Of a stretch of 64,000 bases of DNA, positions 27,972-37,718 are shown piece after piece. The notes beneath the pieces are model-generated. The model ran no database searches. It saw only the letters and a list, made by a program, of their open reading frames with translations, and had not been told where the DNA came from. The position numbers and the translations under genes were made by a program. Every line of letters starts with the position of its first letter. Positions within the stretch are counted from its first letter, which is position 1. Source of the stretch: Thalassospira lucentensis (GTDB lineage: Bacteria; Pseudomonadota; Alphaproteobacteria; Rhodospirillales; Thalassospiraceae); the NCBI RefSeq assembly GCF_001613805.1, contig NZ_LPVY01000025.1:62001-126000 (forward strand), written 5' to 3'.

Positions 27972-29197
27972 GTGCGGTTCCCCCGGTTCCAGCCCCGGCC
28001 CAGAATGACCGAGACGTTGCTGCCGCCAAAGGCAAACGAGTTGCTCATTATCGCCAGCCGATCCGCGGGCGGCAATTTCGTGCCCGGTCTGGTCACCAGA
28101 TTGATGTCGGGAATTTCGGGATCAGTCGCACCATCCCAGATATGACGTGGCAGGGGGGCACCTTGGGCGGCATTGCAAAGCGATAGCCACAGCATGGCGG
28201 CTTCGATGGCGCCCGCTGCACCCAGCGTATGACCGGTCATGGGCTTGGTGGAGCTTGCCGGGACGTTGGCACCCAGAACATCACAAACTGCACGGGCTTC
28301 CATCCCGTCATTAAGCGGGGTCGCGGTGCCGTGCAGATTGATATAGGCGATGTCGGATGGTTTGAGTTTGGCATTGGAAAGCGCGTTTTGCATGGCCATT
28401 GCCGCCCCCCGGCCATCGGGATGCGGCGCATTGGGGTGATGGGCGTCGGAGCTTTCACCGACACCGAGCAATTCGATGGCACCCATATTGGCATTGGCAT
28501 TACGGCGTAGGATGAAGATCGCGGCCCCTTCGCCGATATTGATACCGTCGCGATTGATGCTCATCGGGTTGCAGATGCCGCTTGATACCGATTGCAGGGC
28601 ATCAAAGCCGCGCACGGTCAGACGGCAGAGACTATCGACGCCGCCGACCAGAACCGCATCGCACAGCCCGGTATTGATCAGGCGCGCCCCGGCGGCGAAG
28701 GCCTTGGCACTCGACGAGCAGGCGGTTGAAATCGCATAAGATGGTCCGCCAAGATCAAAGGCGTCGCGCAGGAAATCCGCAGGCGATCCGATTTCCTGAT
28801 GGCTATACAGGAACGTTTCGGGGAAGGCACCGCCATCAAGGGCGGCTTCGTAATCGGTTGTGCCTTCTTCGATGCCCGATGTGCTGGTGCCGATGATGAC
28901 GCCAATGCGGGCGCGACCAATATCGGCAATCAGATCGGTGATGTCGGTTTCGATCTGTCGGGTTGCGGCCCAAAGCAGGCGGTTGTTGCGGGTATCGTGG
29001 CGGGCAAGGTTTTCGGGTAGCGGTTCGGGATCATGCGTGACGGTGCCAAGGATCGTGGTGCGGTCGGGCAGGAAGCCGTCGCGTGCGATCATGTCCGCCG
29101 GGCGATCGCCAAACAGGGTTGTGCGGCTTTCATCGATCCCGCTGCCAAGGGCCGATACGATGCCAAGGGCGGAAAGATAGAGCGAACCCGGCGTCAT
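27968..29197 (-). CDS. Second beta-ketoacyl-ACP synthase
   Basis: Ketosynthase (409 aa): Cys160 in STACSSSAKAFAAGARL, NLHGTATPLNDGMEA and KPMTGHTLGAAGAIEA. It differs clearly from the first ketosynthase, and aryl-polyene clusters usually encode two. It may prefer early or late condensation steps; which is unknown from sequence. Confidence 0.92.
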   Translation of the reverse strand: MTPGSLYLSALGIVSALGSGIDESRTTLFGDRPADMIARDGFLPDRTTILGTVTHDPEPLPENLARHDTRNNRLLWAATRQIETDITDLIADIGRARIGVIIGTSTSGIEEGTTDYEAALDGGAFPETFLYSHQEIGSPADFLRDAFDLGGPSYAISTACSSSAKAFAAGARLINTGLCDAVLVGGVDSLCRLTVRGFDALQSVSSGICNPMSINRDGINIGEGAAIFILRRNANANMGAIELLGVGESSDAHHPNAPHPDGRGAAMAMQNALSNAKLKPSDIAYINLHGTATPLNDGMEARAVCDVLGANVPASSTKPMTGHTLGAAGAIEAAMLWLSLCNAAQGAPLPRHIWDGATDPEIPDINLVTRPGTKLPPADRLAIMSNSFAFGGSNVSVILGRGWNRGNRT

Positions 29198-29859
29198 GAT
29201 GACGATCCGGTCCGTTGTGAACGGATCGTGATGGCATAGCCAAACCGTTCATTGCGCAAGTTTGCCACCCCCTGCCAGACATCGCGGATCGGGCGTTCGA
29301 TCCGGGCGTAGGCGCGGCCGCTGTCATCCATGCGAAGCATGCGTTCACCCATGGTTTCACGGATCGACATATTGCCCGGCAGGGCGTCGCGCACGACATC
29401 CAGCGGCCAATAGACCATGATGATATCGGCAAGCATGCGCCTGGCATCAAGCGTTTTGGGCAGCCAGTCGGCGGTTTGAACCGACAGGGCATCGGTCGTC
29501 CAGTCGATATCAATCGCGCGACGGCCCAGATCATCGATCATGACGATGCGGACATGATCGCGTTCAAGGAACAGGCGGGCCTGAAAGGTGCCGGTTTCGG
29601 TTTCGTTGCTGCTGATGTTTTTCCAGCTTGCCGTGACCTGCTGGGTGACGTCGATGGCGTCATCATCGGCCCATGGCTGTTCGGGCAGGGTGAATTCGTA
29701 ACCCTCGTCAAGCATCACGGTTTGCGCCGGGGCCGATGTGAAGACGTCCGGCATGGAAAAGTCGGGCATCGTCAGATCGGGCATGTTCATTGTTTCACAG
29801 GCGCTCAGGCCCGTGGCAAGCATGCCAGCGACAAGGGTTTTTACGACGACGGAGCGCAT
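29194..29859 (-). CDS. DUF3261-type lipoprotein of aryl-polyene clusters
   Basis: A 221-residue probable lipoprotein: MRSVVVKTLVAGMLATGLSAC gives a lipobox (LSAC) with acylated Cys near residue 21. The rest is periplasmic and beta-rich. A DUF3261 lipoprotein is a standing member of these clusters and is thought to help move or anchor the pigment lipid to the outer membrane. The DUF assignment rests on context and overall look. The start overlaps the flavoprotein gene by 19 bases. Confidence 0.7.
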   Translation of the reverse strand: MRSVVVKTLVAGMLATGLSACETMNMPDLTMPDFSMPDVFTSAPAQTVMLDEGYEFTLPEQPWADDDAIDVTQQVTASWKNISSNETETGTFQARLFLERDHVRIVMIDDLGRRAIDIDWTTDALSVQTADWLPKTLDARRMLADIIMVYWPLDVVRDALPGNMSIRETMGERMLRMDDSGRAYARIERPIRDVWQGVANLRNERFGYAITIRSQRTGSSS

Positions 29860-31079
29860 AGATCGTGCAACATCTCAAGATAGCGTTCGGTTTTGGCGAC
29901 CAGCGGGTTTTCCATATTCCATGCATAACCTGCAAGGATCGAAACGACCATACGTTTCAGTTGTGAATCGTCATCAGGCTGATTGAAAATAATCGTCTGT
30001 AACCGTCCGTCATACCATGCATCGACGTAAGCCCGGAACGTATCGACCCCCTTTGACAGTGGTTCGGCGAAATCCATGTTCCAGTCAACGGCATTGCCAT
30101 TATGACGCGCGATCAAGGCCTTGGCGGCCAGTTCGGCGGAATGCATGGCAATGGTGACCCCCGATGAAAAGACCGGATCAAGGAAGCCCGCCGAATTGCC
30201 CAGCAGCACATAACCATCGCCAAAAAGTTTTTCCGATTGCGCGCTATATCCGGCGATGGAATTGAGATCGCGGATTGGTTCGGCATTGCCCAGAAGGCTT
30301 CCGAGACGTGTATCGTTGATCAGCTTATTGAAAATGTCCTGATCGGACATGCCGGCAAAGGCCGGGTCAGTATCGCGATAGATCGCACCGACGGACGCGG
30401 TGCCATCGGAAAACGGGATCAGCCAGTACCAGATTTCATGACGGGTTGGATGCACCGTGATCAGGATTTTTTCGCGGTCATAACCGGGATCGGTAATGTG
30501 ATCGCGCATATGGGTGAAAAGGGCACGGCGTTCAATCGACTTGCCGGCGCGGGCAAGGCCGAGCATCCGGGGAAGGACCCGGCCATAGCCACTGGCATCG
30601 ACCACGAACCCGGCGCGGAGTTCACCGGGATTGCCGTTTTCATCGGTGAAGACAAGACGGCAATCGCCATCGGCAAGTTGTGCCGATGTGACGCGGTGGC
30701 CAAAGCGGATATCGACCCCGGCGCGGGCGGTTTCACCTGCCAGAATCTGATCAAAGCGGGCGCGTTTGACCTGAAACGTCGTGCCCCAGCAATCGGATGG
30801 TTCGAAATTCTGGCGGAAATCAATCGACATATATTGGGCCCCGCATTCGAAGACGGCACCGTTTTTAAACTGGAACCCGGCATCGGTCACGGCATCCAGA
30901 AGACCCGCGCGTTCCAGCACATTCATGCAATTGGGCAGCAGGCTTTCGCCGATCACGAAGCGCGGGAATGTTTCGGCTTCGAGCACGGTAACGGCCATGC
31001 CGGCATCATGCAGGAATTTGGCAATGACCGATCCGGCAGGCCCGGCACCGATGACGGCGATATCGCAATCGGGTCTCAC
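29841..31079 (-). CDS. FAD-dependent oxidoreductase of the flavin-halogenase superfamily
   Basis: A 412-residue flavoprotein: N-terminal VIGAGPAGSVIAKFLHDAG, FPRFVIGESLLPNC, VDASGYGRVLPRMLG and a late LLGNSAGFLDPVFSSGV FAD loop. It also contains WYWLIP near residues 217-222, which fits the WxWxIP motif of flavin-dependent halogenases. Translation starts with GTG at 31079, overlapping the exporter stop (GTGA). It may halogenate or hydroxylate the aryl head group; xanthomonadins are brominated aryl polyenes. Many relatives with this motif are not proven halogenases. Confidence 0.8.
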   Translation of the reverse strand: MRPDCDIAVIGAGPAGSVIAKFLHDAGMAVTVLEAETFPRFVIGESLLPNCMNVLERAGLLDAVTDAGFQFKNGAVFECGAQYMSIDFRQNFEPSDCWGTTFQVKRARFDQILAGETARAGVDIRFGHRVTSAQLADGDCRLVFTDENGNPGELRAGFVVDASGYGRVLPRMLGLARAGKSIERRALFTHMRDHITDPGYDREKILITVHPTRHEIWYWLIPFSDGTASVGAIYRDTDPAFAGMSDQDIFNKLINDTRLGSLLGNAEPIRDLNSIAGYSAQSEKLFGDGYVLLGNSAGFLDPVFSSGVTIAMHSAELAAKALIARHNGNAVDWNMDFAEPLSKGVDTFRAYVDAWYDGRLQTIIFNQPDDDSQLKRMVVSILAGYAWNMENPLVAKTERYLEMLHDLCAPSS

Positions 31080-33406
31080 TGTTCCTGTCCCCGCTGATTT
31101 TGGGTTTGGGTGTTATTATTTGTTTCTGTCGGTGCGGTCATCCAGAAGGCCAGGAACCATGCCCCGATCAGGCCGATGGCAATCACCGATCCGATATCGC
31201 GCACCAGCGGTACGGATGATGTGGCAAGCAGGCCAAAGGCAAGCACACTGCTGATCAGCGACAGCAATACCGCAAGGCGCGTGTCGTCGTCATGGGTTCC
31301 GTTGCGGCTTTCGGCCAGAAACAGCACGTAATCCGCGCCAATGGCAAAGACCAGAAACAGCGCCATGGTGGTAAAGAAGCTTTGGACGATGCCAAAGGCA
31401 TAGCCGCCCAGCACGGCAAACAGGATCGCCCCGGCGGGCGCGGCAAAAACGCAGATGCCGGTTTGAAGCCCGTAACGCAAAACCGCAAGGATGGCGGCGA
31501 CACAAAGCGCACCGCCCAAGGCAATCCATGCCCACAGGCGATAGGCGGCAAACTGGTTGCTGATCGCGGTGGGTGGATTGATCAGGGTGACGTTTTGGAT
31601 ACGGCCAAGGGCGGTGCGGATGGCGTCAATATCGGTGGCGTTGCGAAGGCGGATGATGTCCGATCCTCCGGAATGTAGGCGGGTGATTTCGGGCAATGTC
31701 CTTGCCGCGTTGTCATCGGGGACAAGGTAATCGGCGTTTTTATTCGGTGCGGTGATCGTGACCGGCAATTGATCGGAAAGAGCGGCGCCAAAACGATCAT
31801 AAAGGCCATTTGTGACCAGATCGCGGTTTTCGGTTTGCCGGGGGATCGAGGGGATCAGATCGGACAGGCCGATCATGCCGCCAAGCCGGTTATCCATGAT
31901 CAGCGGTGTCAGGGCATCGCTTACTGCTTCGCCGGTTTCAAGGCGGGCTTGGGGATCATCCCCGTCAATGCGGATGAAGACGGGGCTGCCGCCAAGGCCG
32001 AGGATATCGGCGATGTTTCCGGCGTCTGATATCAGGGAGTCATTGCCGTGGCCGAACTGGCGGATATCGTTATTGCCGGGGATCAGGACGGCCGCAAGGG
32101 CAAGGGTGATGATGATCGCGGCACTTGCGATCAGCCGGACCCGGATCGGGGCGAATGTTTTGCCAAGGGCGACTTGCAATCCGTCATGCAGTTTGCGGAT
32201 CGGCGAGGAAGACCTGACATCACGGGCCGGGATCAGGGGCAGCAGGAACAGCACCGAACAATAGGCAGCGACCAGACCGGCAACGGAATAAACCGCGATC
32301 TGGGACAGCAATTGGGTGGGGCTGAGTGACAGCGCGCCAAAGCCGATCACGGATGTCAGAAGGCCAAGGCTTAGCCCCGGTCTGATTTTACGCAGCCGGT
32401 CAACATGCGACCCGGCGGCAGAGCGCAGCACAAGGTAATGCAGGGCATAATCGACCGAAATGCCGATCATGGTCGCACCAAACACCAGCGCAATCGCATG
32501 GATGGTGGGGAAGATCGCGACCACGGCGGCGAGCCCCGCCAAAAGGCCGCTGCCGACGACGAGAAGAGCCCCCAGAAGCGGGATGGGCGAGTAGAACACC
32601 AGTCCGATCATCACAAGGATGCCGATGGTCGCGATGATCGCAATGCGTTGCACATCGGATTGCGCACGGGTGGCTTCTGCCACGGCAAAGAAAATCTGGC
32701 CGGTTTTGGCGGTATTCAGGCCGGGGGTGGCATTGGTGACGGATTGCAGGGCCGCGTTGGCCCCGGTGACCCATGCCCGATCCGTACCGGCACTTCGCAG
32801 GTCGGGTGACAGGCTTGCCATCACCGGCAGGTAAAATTGCCCGTCGCGGGTGATGATATCGTTACCGGTGCCGAGCTTGGTGCCAAGGTCGGACAGGAAC
32901 GCGGGCAGCAGGGCGAACGGGTCCTGTTTTAGCGACTGGCTGCTGAGCGTTGTGGCCGGGGAATAGAGGTTCTGGATGGCGCGGCGATAAAGGGCTTCGG
33001 CATCACCATCTGCCAGTTTTTGGCGATCAGCCGGAGACAGCAGGCTGTTGGCGTGCGGGCCATAAAGCGTCATCAGATCGGCGAAGCGGTCATTGTTGTG
33101 ACCGGGAAGGGTGATGGCCTGCGTGCCATCAAGGGCCGCGATCCGGCCCGCGAAATCAGTGGCGGCGGTTTCAAGCGTGTCGCGATTGGCGTGCGAGAGC
33201 ATGAAGATCGCCTGCTGACCATCATTTGCCAGCAGGTGGCGGACGGTGGCGATGTCGCTTTGCGGGCCATTCTGCGTGGCATTTTCCTGCCCGATCAGGG
33301 ACAGGATATCGGCATCGATCCCGGTATGGCCGCCGCGCAATTGCCAGGTGGCGAAAACCGCCATCGCGATCAGGCACAGGGCCCAGAGGGGTGCGCGCAA
33401 TGCCAT
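31076..33406 (-). CDS. MMPL/RND-family exporter
   Basis: Large inner-membrane protein (776 aa) with two repeats, each a single helix, a large periplasmic domain and a cluster of five helices: roughly 8-28 and 245-410 in the first, 440-460 and 620-765 in the second. GATMIGISVDYALHYLV and LVFAIGADYVLFLAESR are the conserved RND/MMPL helix-4 segments with acidic residues. In aryl-polyene clusters this protein is thought to export the finished lipid-linked pigment. TAATG overlap with the upstream LolA gene. Confidence 0.92.
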   Translation of the reverse strand: MALRAPLWALCLIAMAVFATWQLRGGHTGIDADILSLIGQENATQNGPQSDIATVRHLLANDGQQAIFMLSHANRDTLETAATDFAGRIAALDGTQAITLPGHNNDRFADLMTLYGPHANSLLSPADRQKLADGDAEALYRRAIQNLYSPATTLSSQSLKQDPFALLPAFLSDLGTKLGTGNDIITRDGQFYLPVMASLSPDLRSAGTDRAWVTGANAALQSVTNATPGLNTAKTGQIFFAVAEATRAQSDVQRIAIIATIGILVMIGLVFYSPIPLLGALLVVGSGLLAGLAAVVAIFPTIHAIALVFGATMIGISVDYALHYLVLRSAAGSHVDRLRKIRPGLSLGLLTSVIGFGALSLSPTQLLSQIAVYSVAGLVAAYCSVLFLLPLIPARDVRSSSPIRKLHDGLQVALGKTFAPIRVRLIASAAIIITLALAAVLIPGNNDIRQFGHGNDSLISDAGNIADILGLGGSPVFIRIDGDDPQARLETGEAVSDALTPLIMDNRLGGMIGLSDLIPSIPRQTENRDLVTNGLYDRFGAALSDQLPVTITAPNKNADYLVPDDNAARTLPEITRLHSGGSDIIRLRNATDIDAIRTALGRIQNVTLINPPTAISNQFAAYRLWAWIALGGALCVAAILAVLRYGLQTGICVFAAPAGAILFAVLGGYAFGIVQSFFTTMALFLVFAIGADYVLFLAESRNGTHDDDTRLAVLLSLISSVLAFGLLATSSVPLVRDIGSVIAIGLIGAWFLAFWMTAPTETNNNTQTQNQRGQEQ

Positions 33407-34041
33407 TACTGACCTGTGCCGGTCAGAAGGGCGGCAAATTCGGGTGGTAGCGGCAGGCCTTGCAATGACTGATCGGAAAGGGTGATGGCATCATGATCAC
33501 CGGTCGGTTTTTCGAGGCGGACATTTTCGACAAAATCGTTGCCGGTGGTAGTGATTTTGCTGATCTGGTTTTGGATGGTGCTGCCGTCCTTTGGCGTCAG
33601 GATGACCTGCCATGTGCCGTTTTCGGTTGTGTCCTTGGCGATGTCAAAGCGCTGCTCCAGCGGTTGCCAGTTTCCGGCAAGGACGGCCGAAATCAGTTCG
33701 ACAAACTGGCGGAACTGATCACCGCGTGCCAGTTCGTCGCGGTTGCCCTGATCATCGATCCGGGTGATGCCGTGATCATCAAGGATCGTGGTGCCGGGAA
33801 ACGGTTGCAACGTGCGCCAGACCAGCCCGTTTGCAGGGGACAGGACGAAATCGCCGTTCGAGGTGAGCGGTTTTTCAAAGCCGTCAAGATGGCGGTCCAT
33901 GGTGAAACTGCCGCCGAGATATTGTTCGGTGCCGATGGTCGCCGGGGCCGGAATGTCATCCGCCCGTGCGGTGCCGATCATGCTGGCAGTCAGCAGGATG
34001 GCGGTTGCGACGGATGCGATCAGGCGGCGGATCGGAATCAA
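33406..34041 (-). CDS. LolA-like outer-membrane lipoprotein carrier
   Basis: Periplasmic protein (211 aa) with a signal peptide (hydrophobic IASVATAILLTASMIG, cleavage likely after ARA), then FTMDRHLDGFEKPLTSNGDF and PNGLVWRTLQPFPGTT, typical of the LolA-like proteins in aryl-polyene clusters. The start is a TTG at 34041, supported by GGAGG seven bases upstream and overlap with the thioesterase stop. Likely carries the lipidic pigment across the periplasm. Confidence 0.87.
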   Translation of the reverse strand: MIPIRRLIASVATAILLTASMIGTARADDIPAPATIGTEQYLGGSFTMDRHLDGFEKPLTSNGDFVLSPANGLVWRTLQPFPGTTILDDHGITRIDDQGNRDELARGDQFRQFVELISAVLAGNWQPLEQRFDIAKDTTENGTWQVILTPKDGSTIQNQISKITTTGNDFVENVRLEKPTGDHDAITLSDQSLQGLPLPPEFAALLTGTGQ

Positions 34042-34445
34042 ACAAGGGCCTCCATCTTTTCGATGAAGAAATCGGGGCTGCGATAGAGCATTTCGCCGCT
34101 GGATTTTTCGACCGCGACCTGAATGGTGAAGCCCTTGGTCAGCTTTTCACCGGTTTTGCTGTCGCTGACCAGATAGTCGATTTTAAGCCGGTTTTCATAT
34201 TCGCGAAGTGTGGCTGTGATCGTGATGTTCTGCCCGAAGGTACAGGGGCGGACATATTTGACCCGCATATCCACCACCGGCCAGACATAGCCCGACGCAT
34301 CCATTTGCGGATAGTTGTAGTCGACCTTGTCGAGTAAGGCGCAGCGGGCATTTTCAAAGAACTGCACGTAATTGCCGTGCCAGACGACATTCATCGGGTC
34401 AAGGTGATAGAACTGCACCGTTTCGGTGACCGACGCACTGATCAT
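34038..34445 (-). CDS. Acyl thioesterase (aryl-polyene cluster)
   Basis: Hotdog thioesterase (135 aa), YbgC/4-HBT type: FYHLDPMNVVWHGNYVQFFE with catalytic Asp near residue 16. The start at 34445 overlaps the ammonia-lyase stop (ATGA). It may release the polyene acyl chain from ACP or clear stalled intermediates. Confidence 0.88.
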   Translation of the reverse strand: MISASVTETVQFYHLDPMNVVWHGNYVQFFENARCALLDKVDYNYPQMDASGYVWPVVDMRVKYVRPCTFGQNITITATLREYENRLKIDYLVSDSKTGEKLTKGFTIQVAVEKSSGEMLYRSPDFFIEKMEALV

Positions 34446-36004
34446 GATGCCAGATCCCCGCCATAAAGCGCCCAATGACGTGATTGAATGCGATCAATCA
34501 GAAGGCGGAGGGTTGCTTCAAGCGGCTGGTCTTCGGCGATGAATGGGATGTCGGTGCCAAGCGCATCCAGGAAGGTTGTGATGTCGCTGCCAAGCTGATC
34601 GGATTTGATATCACCGTTTTTAAGGCGCAGCGTGATCGCCTGTTTGACGGCGATAAGGTTGGCCGCCGCGACCTGTTCGGTCAGTTGCAGGATGCGCAGA
34701 CAATCACGCGCGGCAATCGTTCCCATGCTGACCTTGTCTTGGTTATGGCATTCGGTCGAACGGGAAAAGACGCTGGCGGGCATGGTGTTTTTCAATGCCT
34801 CGGCCGTCCAGGCGGAAACGCCGATCTGAACGGCCTTCAGCCCATGATTGATTGAGGCGCGATCGGCATCCGACCCCGACAGGTTCGATGGCAGGCCGTG
34901 ATTGAATTTGGTATCGACCAGAAGCGCCATCTGCCGATCCATCAGATCGGCCAGATTGGCGATCAGGGTTTTCATGCCATCGGCGACAAAGGCAACATGC
35001 CCGCCATAAAAATGACCGCCATGCAGGATGGTTTCGCCTTCGACATCGATCAGCGGGTTGTCATTGGCACTGTTCAGTTCGGTTTCAAGCGTTGTGCGGA
35101 AAGTCGGCATCATGTCGGCCAGAACACCGATGACATGCGGCGCACAGCGCAGCGAATAACGATCCTGCAACCGGGCCGGGGCATAATTCGTGCCGAGGTC
35201 GGCAAGGTCGGTTTCGATAAAGGCGGCAATGCGGGCCTGCCCCGGATGGGGTTTAGCAGCAAACAGGCGTTTGTCAAAATGGGCGGGATTGCCCAGCAAC
35301 CCGATAGAGGCAAGTGCTGTGATGCGTACGGTCAGGCGGCAGAGGTAATCCGCACGCACGAAAGCCTGACACATCATGGCGGTCATGACCGATGTGCCAT
35401 TCATGATGGCGAGGGCTTCCTTGGGACGCAGCGTTAACGGCGTTAACCCGGACGTAGCAAGCGCATCAAGGGCGGTCATTTTCTGGCCGCGATAAAGCAC
35501 ATCGCGTTCACCGATGAGCGCCGCGGCAACATAGGAAAGCGGGGTCAGATCGCCGCTGGCACCGACCGATCCTTCTTCGGGGATCAGCGGCGTGATGTCA
35601 TGTTCGAGAAGGCCGGCAAGCTGGCGCAGAAGATCAAGACTGACGCCGGAATAGCCGGTGCACAGCGATGCCAGCCGGACGGCAAGGACGGCGCGCGCCT
35701 GATCGGGCCTGAGGATATCGCCAAGGCCGCAACCGTGAAACCGGCTGAGATGCAGTGGCAGTTCGGCGACCAGTTCGGGCGGCACGCGGCGCGAAACGGA
35801 ATCGCCATAGCCGGTGGTCACACCATAGATATGGCCGTGATCACGTAACTCCCGATCAAGGAAATCGGCCCCGGCCTGAATGCGGGTGGTGAATTCCGGG
35901 CCGGATGACAGGACGGGCAGGGCGCGTTGTTCGGCAAGGGCAACGATATCTTCGATGCGCAGGTTTTCCTCGCCAAACAGGACAGTGGTGCGGCTGTTAT
36001 TCAT
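34442..36004 (-). CDS. Aromatic amino acid ammonia-lyase (HAL/PAL/TAL family)
   Basis: A 520-residue MIO-dependent lyase. The Ala149-Ser150-Gly151 triad (GSVGASGDLTPLSY) forms the MIO cofactor; MNGTSVMTAM and the Tyr-containing YGVTTGYGDS loop are also present. It likely supplies the aryl starter as cinnamate or 4-coumarate. The residue pair that sets substrate choice (His-Leu in Rhodobacter TAL, Phe-Leu in cyanobacterial PAL, Ser-His in HAL) reads Phe89-His90, so specificity is uncertain. Start at 36004: AAGGA upstream and overlap with the preceding gene; the longer extension to 36034 lacks this. Confidence 0.9.
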   Translation of the reverse strand: MNNSRTTVLFGEENLRIEDIVALAEQRALPVLSSGPEFTTRIQAGADFLDRELRDHGHIYGVTTGYGDSVSRRVPPELVAELPLHLSRFHGCGLGDILRPDQARAVLAVRLASLCTGYSGVSLDLLRQLAGLLEHDITPLIPEEGSVGASGDLTPLSYVAAALIGERDVLYRGQKMTALDALATSGLTPLTLRPKEALAIMNGTSVMTAMMCQAFVRADYLCRLTVRITALASIGLLGNPAHFDKRLFAAKPHPGQARIAAFIETDLADLGTNYAPARLQDRYSLRCAPHVIGVLADMMPTFRTTLETELNSANDNPLIDVEGETILHGGHFYGGHVAFVADGMKTLIANLADLMDRQMALLVDTKFNHGLPSNLSGSDADRASINHGLKAVQIGVSAWTAEALKNTMPASVFSRSTECHNQDKVSMGTIAARDCLRILQLTEQVAAANLIAVKQAITLRLKNGDIKSDQLGSDITTFLDALGTDIPFIAEDQPLEATLRLLIDRIQSRHWALYGGDLAS

Positions 36005-37718
36005 TGTTGTCCTTTTTATTCGCCCAGAAGTCATAGAAATTGAACCATTGCAGCGGCCGCGTCACAACAAGCTTTTCAAGCCAGCCTGCATATTGTTCGG
36101 CATATTCGGTGATTTTACCGACCCGGTTGGCACGCGGCAGGGTTATTTTATCGGCCAGTTTTTCCCATGCGATTTCAAACCGGTTGCCGTTGCGCCATGC
36201 TGCGGCCATGTAAACCGGGCATTGCAGCAGATGGGCCAGAACAAACGGCCCCTGCGGGAAGGGGGCCGGATCGCCCAGAAACGGGACGCGCACGGATTTA
36301 TCGCGGGCACCGATGGCAACGCGATCCGCCGCAATCACGATCCATTCGCCGCGTTCGACCTTTTCACGCAGCAGCATCGCGGTATCGGGGCCGATTTCGG
36401 TGACCTCGATCAGATCAACCTGGCTTTCGGGGGCGAATTTTTGCAGGACACGGCCAAAGCGGGCCGCGTTTTTTTGATGCAACAGCACATTGACGCGAAA
36501 GTCGCGGTCGCGGCTGGCGATGGCGCGGACCAGTTCGATATTGCCGAAATGGGATACGAACAGGATGACGGCCTGATCACGTGGCATATAGTCAAACAGG
36601 CTTTCGGCGTGATCGGGCAGGTCAAGATCATCGATCTTCAATTCGCCCGACCATGCGGCGATCTTATCCAGCGCGCTTTCGCCGAAATTCATGAAATGGC
36701 GGAAACTGTCACGCAGGCCCGGTTTGGGTTGGCCGGTGATGGCGGCAATCCGGGTCAGGAAATCCTGCGAAGCCCGCCTTGCAATTCGCCCGGTGGCAAA
36801 GAAATAGGCGATGATCGGAAACATCACGACCATGCAAAGCCGACGCCCGCCGTAACGGTAAACCATGCCAAGGAACCGGATGCCCCAATACATGCCGCGT
36901 TCATCAATTTCCGACCAGTGCCGGGCGGAACTGCCCGCGGTTTCAGGATGTGTTTCGGGATCAATGCCGGTGCGGTGTTTCTGCCCGAAATGACCACCAC
37001 GCGCGATGAAGCCCGGCAGGCGGATCAGCATGCCAAAGAACAGACGGGTGTGCATCCAACTGATCAGGACATTGTCCTTCCACATGCGGAAGTTCGATGT
37101 GTTGTTTTCGGGATATGTGACTTCGGTCGGGACGTGATGGATCGGGACACCGCGCCAGTAAAGGCGCACCATCAGTTCGGTATCGAAATCCATTTTATGG
37201 CCGCAGCCTTCTTCGCGCCAGACGGCAAGGCTTTCGGAAACCGGATACACGCGAAAGCCGCACATGCTATCGCGGATATGGGTGGATAATGTTTCGATCC
37301 AGACCCAGACATGGGAAATCCAGCGCCCGATGCGGCGTTTTTCAGGGATGCTGTCATCATAGACCGGAAGGCCGGTGATAAGGGCCGCCGGGTCTTCGCG
37401 GGCGATGCGGATCATTTCTTCGATCCGGTCAAGATTGTGCTGCCCGTCGGCATCGACCTGAATGGCGTGGGTGAAACCGGCGCGTTCAGCCATGGCAAGG
37501 CCCGCCATCACCGCCACACCCTTGCCGCCATTTTCATCGAGATGCTGACAGGTAACCCCGTTTTCGGGATCGTGCAGGCTGGCCACAACGTCGTGCGTTT
37601 GCACGTTCGATCCGTCATCAATGATGATCACCGGCAGATCATATTCGCGGATGCGCGCCACGACATCAGCCAGGACGTCATGATGGTTATGGGTCGGGAT
37701 GACGGAACAGATTTTCAT
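35997..37718 (-). CDS. Glycosyltransferase family 2/LpxL-type acyltransferase fusion
   Basis: A 573-residue two-domain protein. Residues 1-240: GT2 domain with CSVIPTHNHHDVL, IIDDGSNVQT and QVDADGQHN. A hydrophobic segment near 290-310 follows. Residues 330-573: lipid-A-type lauroyl acyltransferase domain with VSHFGNIELVRA (HX4E). Such fusions occur in aryl-polyene clusters and probably build the glycolipid anchor for the chromophore at the inner membrane. Start at 37718 chosen for its ATGA overlap with the preceding gene. Confidence 0.87.
   Translation of the reverse strand: MKICSVIPTHNHHDVLADVVARIREYDLPVIIIDDGSNVQTHDVVASLHDPENGVTCQHLDENGGKGVAVMAGLAMAERAGFTHAIQVDADGQHNLDRIEEMIRIAREDPAALITGLPVYDDSIPEKRRIGRWISHVWVWIETLSTHIRDSMCGFRVYPVSESLAVWREEGCGHKMDFDTELMVRLYWRGVPIHHVPTEVTYPENNTSNFRMWKDNVLISWMHTRLFFGMLIRLPGFIARGGHFGQKHRTGIDPETHPETAGSSARHWSEIDERGMYWGIRFLGMVYRYGGRRLCMVVMFPIIAYFFATGRIARRASQDFLTRIAAITGQPKPGLRDSFRHFMNFGESALDKIAAWSGELKIDDLDLPDHAESLFDYMPRDQAVILFVSHFGNIELVRAIASRDRDFRVNVLLHQKNAARFGRVLQKFAPESQVDLIEVTEIGPDTAMLLREKVERGEWIVIAADRVAIGARDKSVRVPFLGDPAPFPQGPFVLAHLLQCPVYMAAAWRNGNRFEIAWEKLADKITLPRANRVGKITEYAEQYAGWLEKLVVTRPLQWFNFYDFWANKKDNNE

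Noticed and set aside
35880..37289. 469-codon open frame on the plus strand
   Set aside because: It is antisense to the ammonia-lyase and glycosyltransferase/acyltransferase genes; its translation has no family features and arises from biased codon use on the coding strand.
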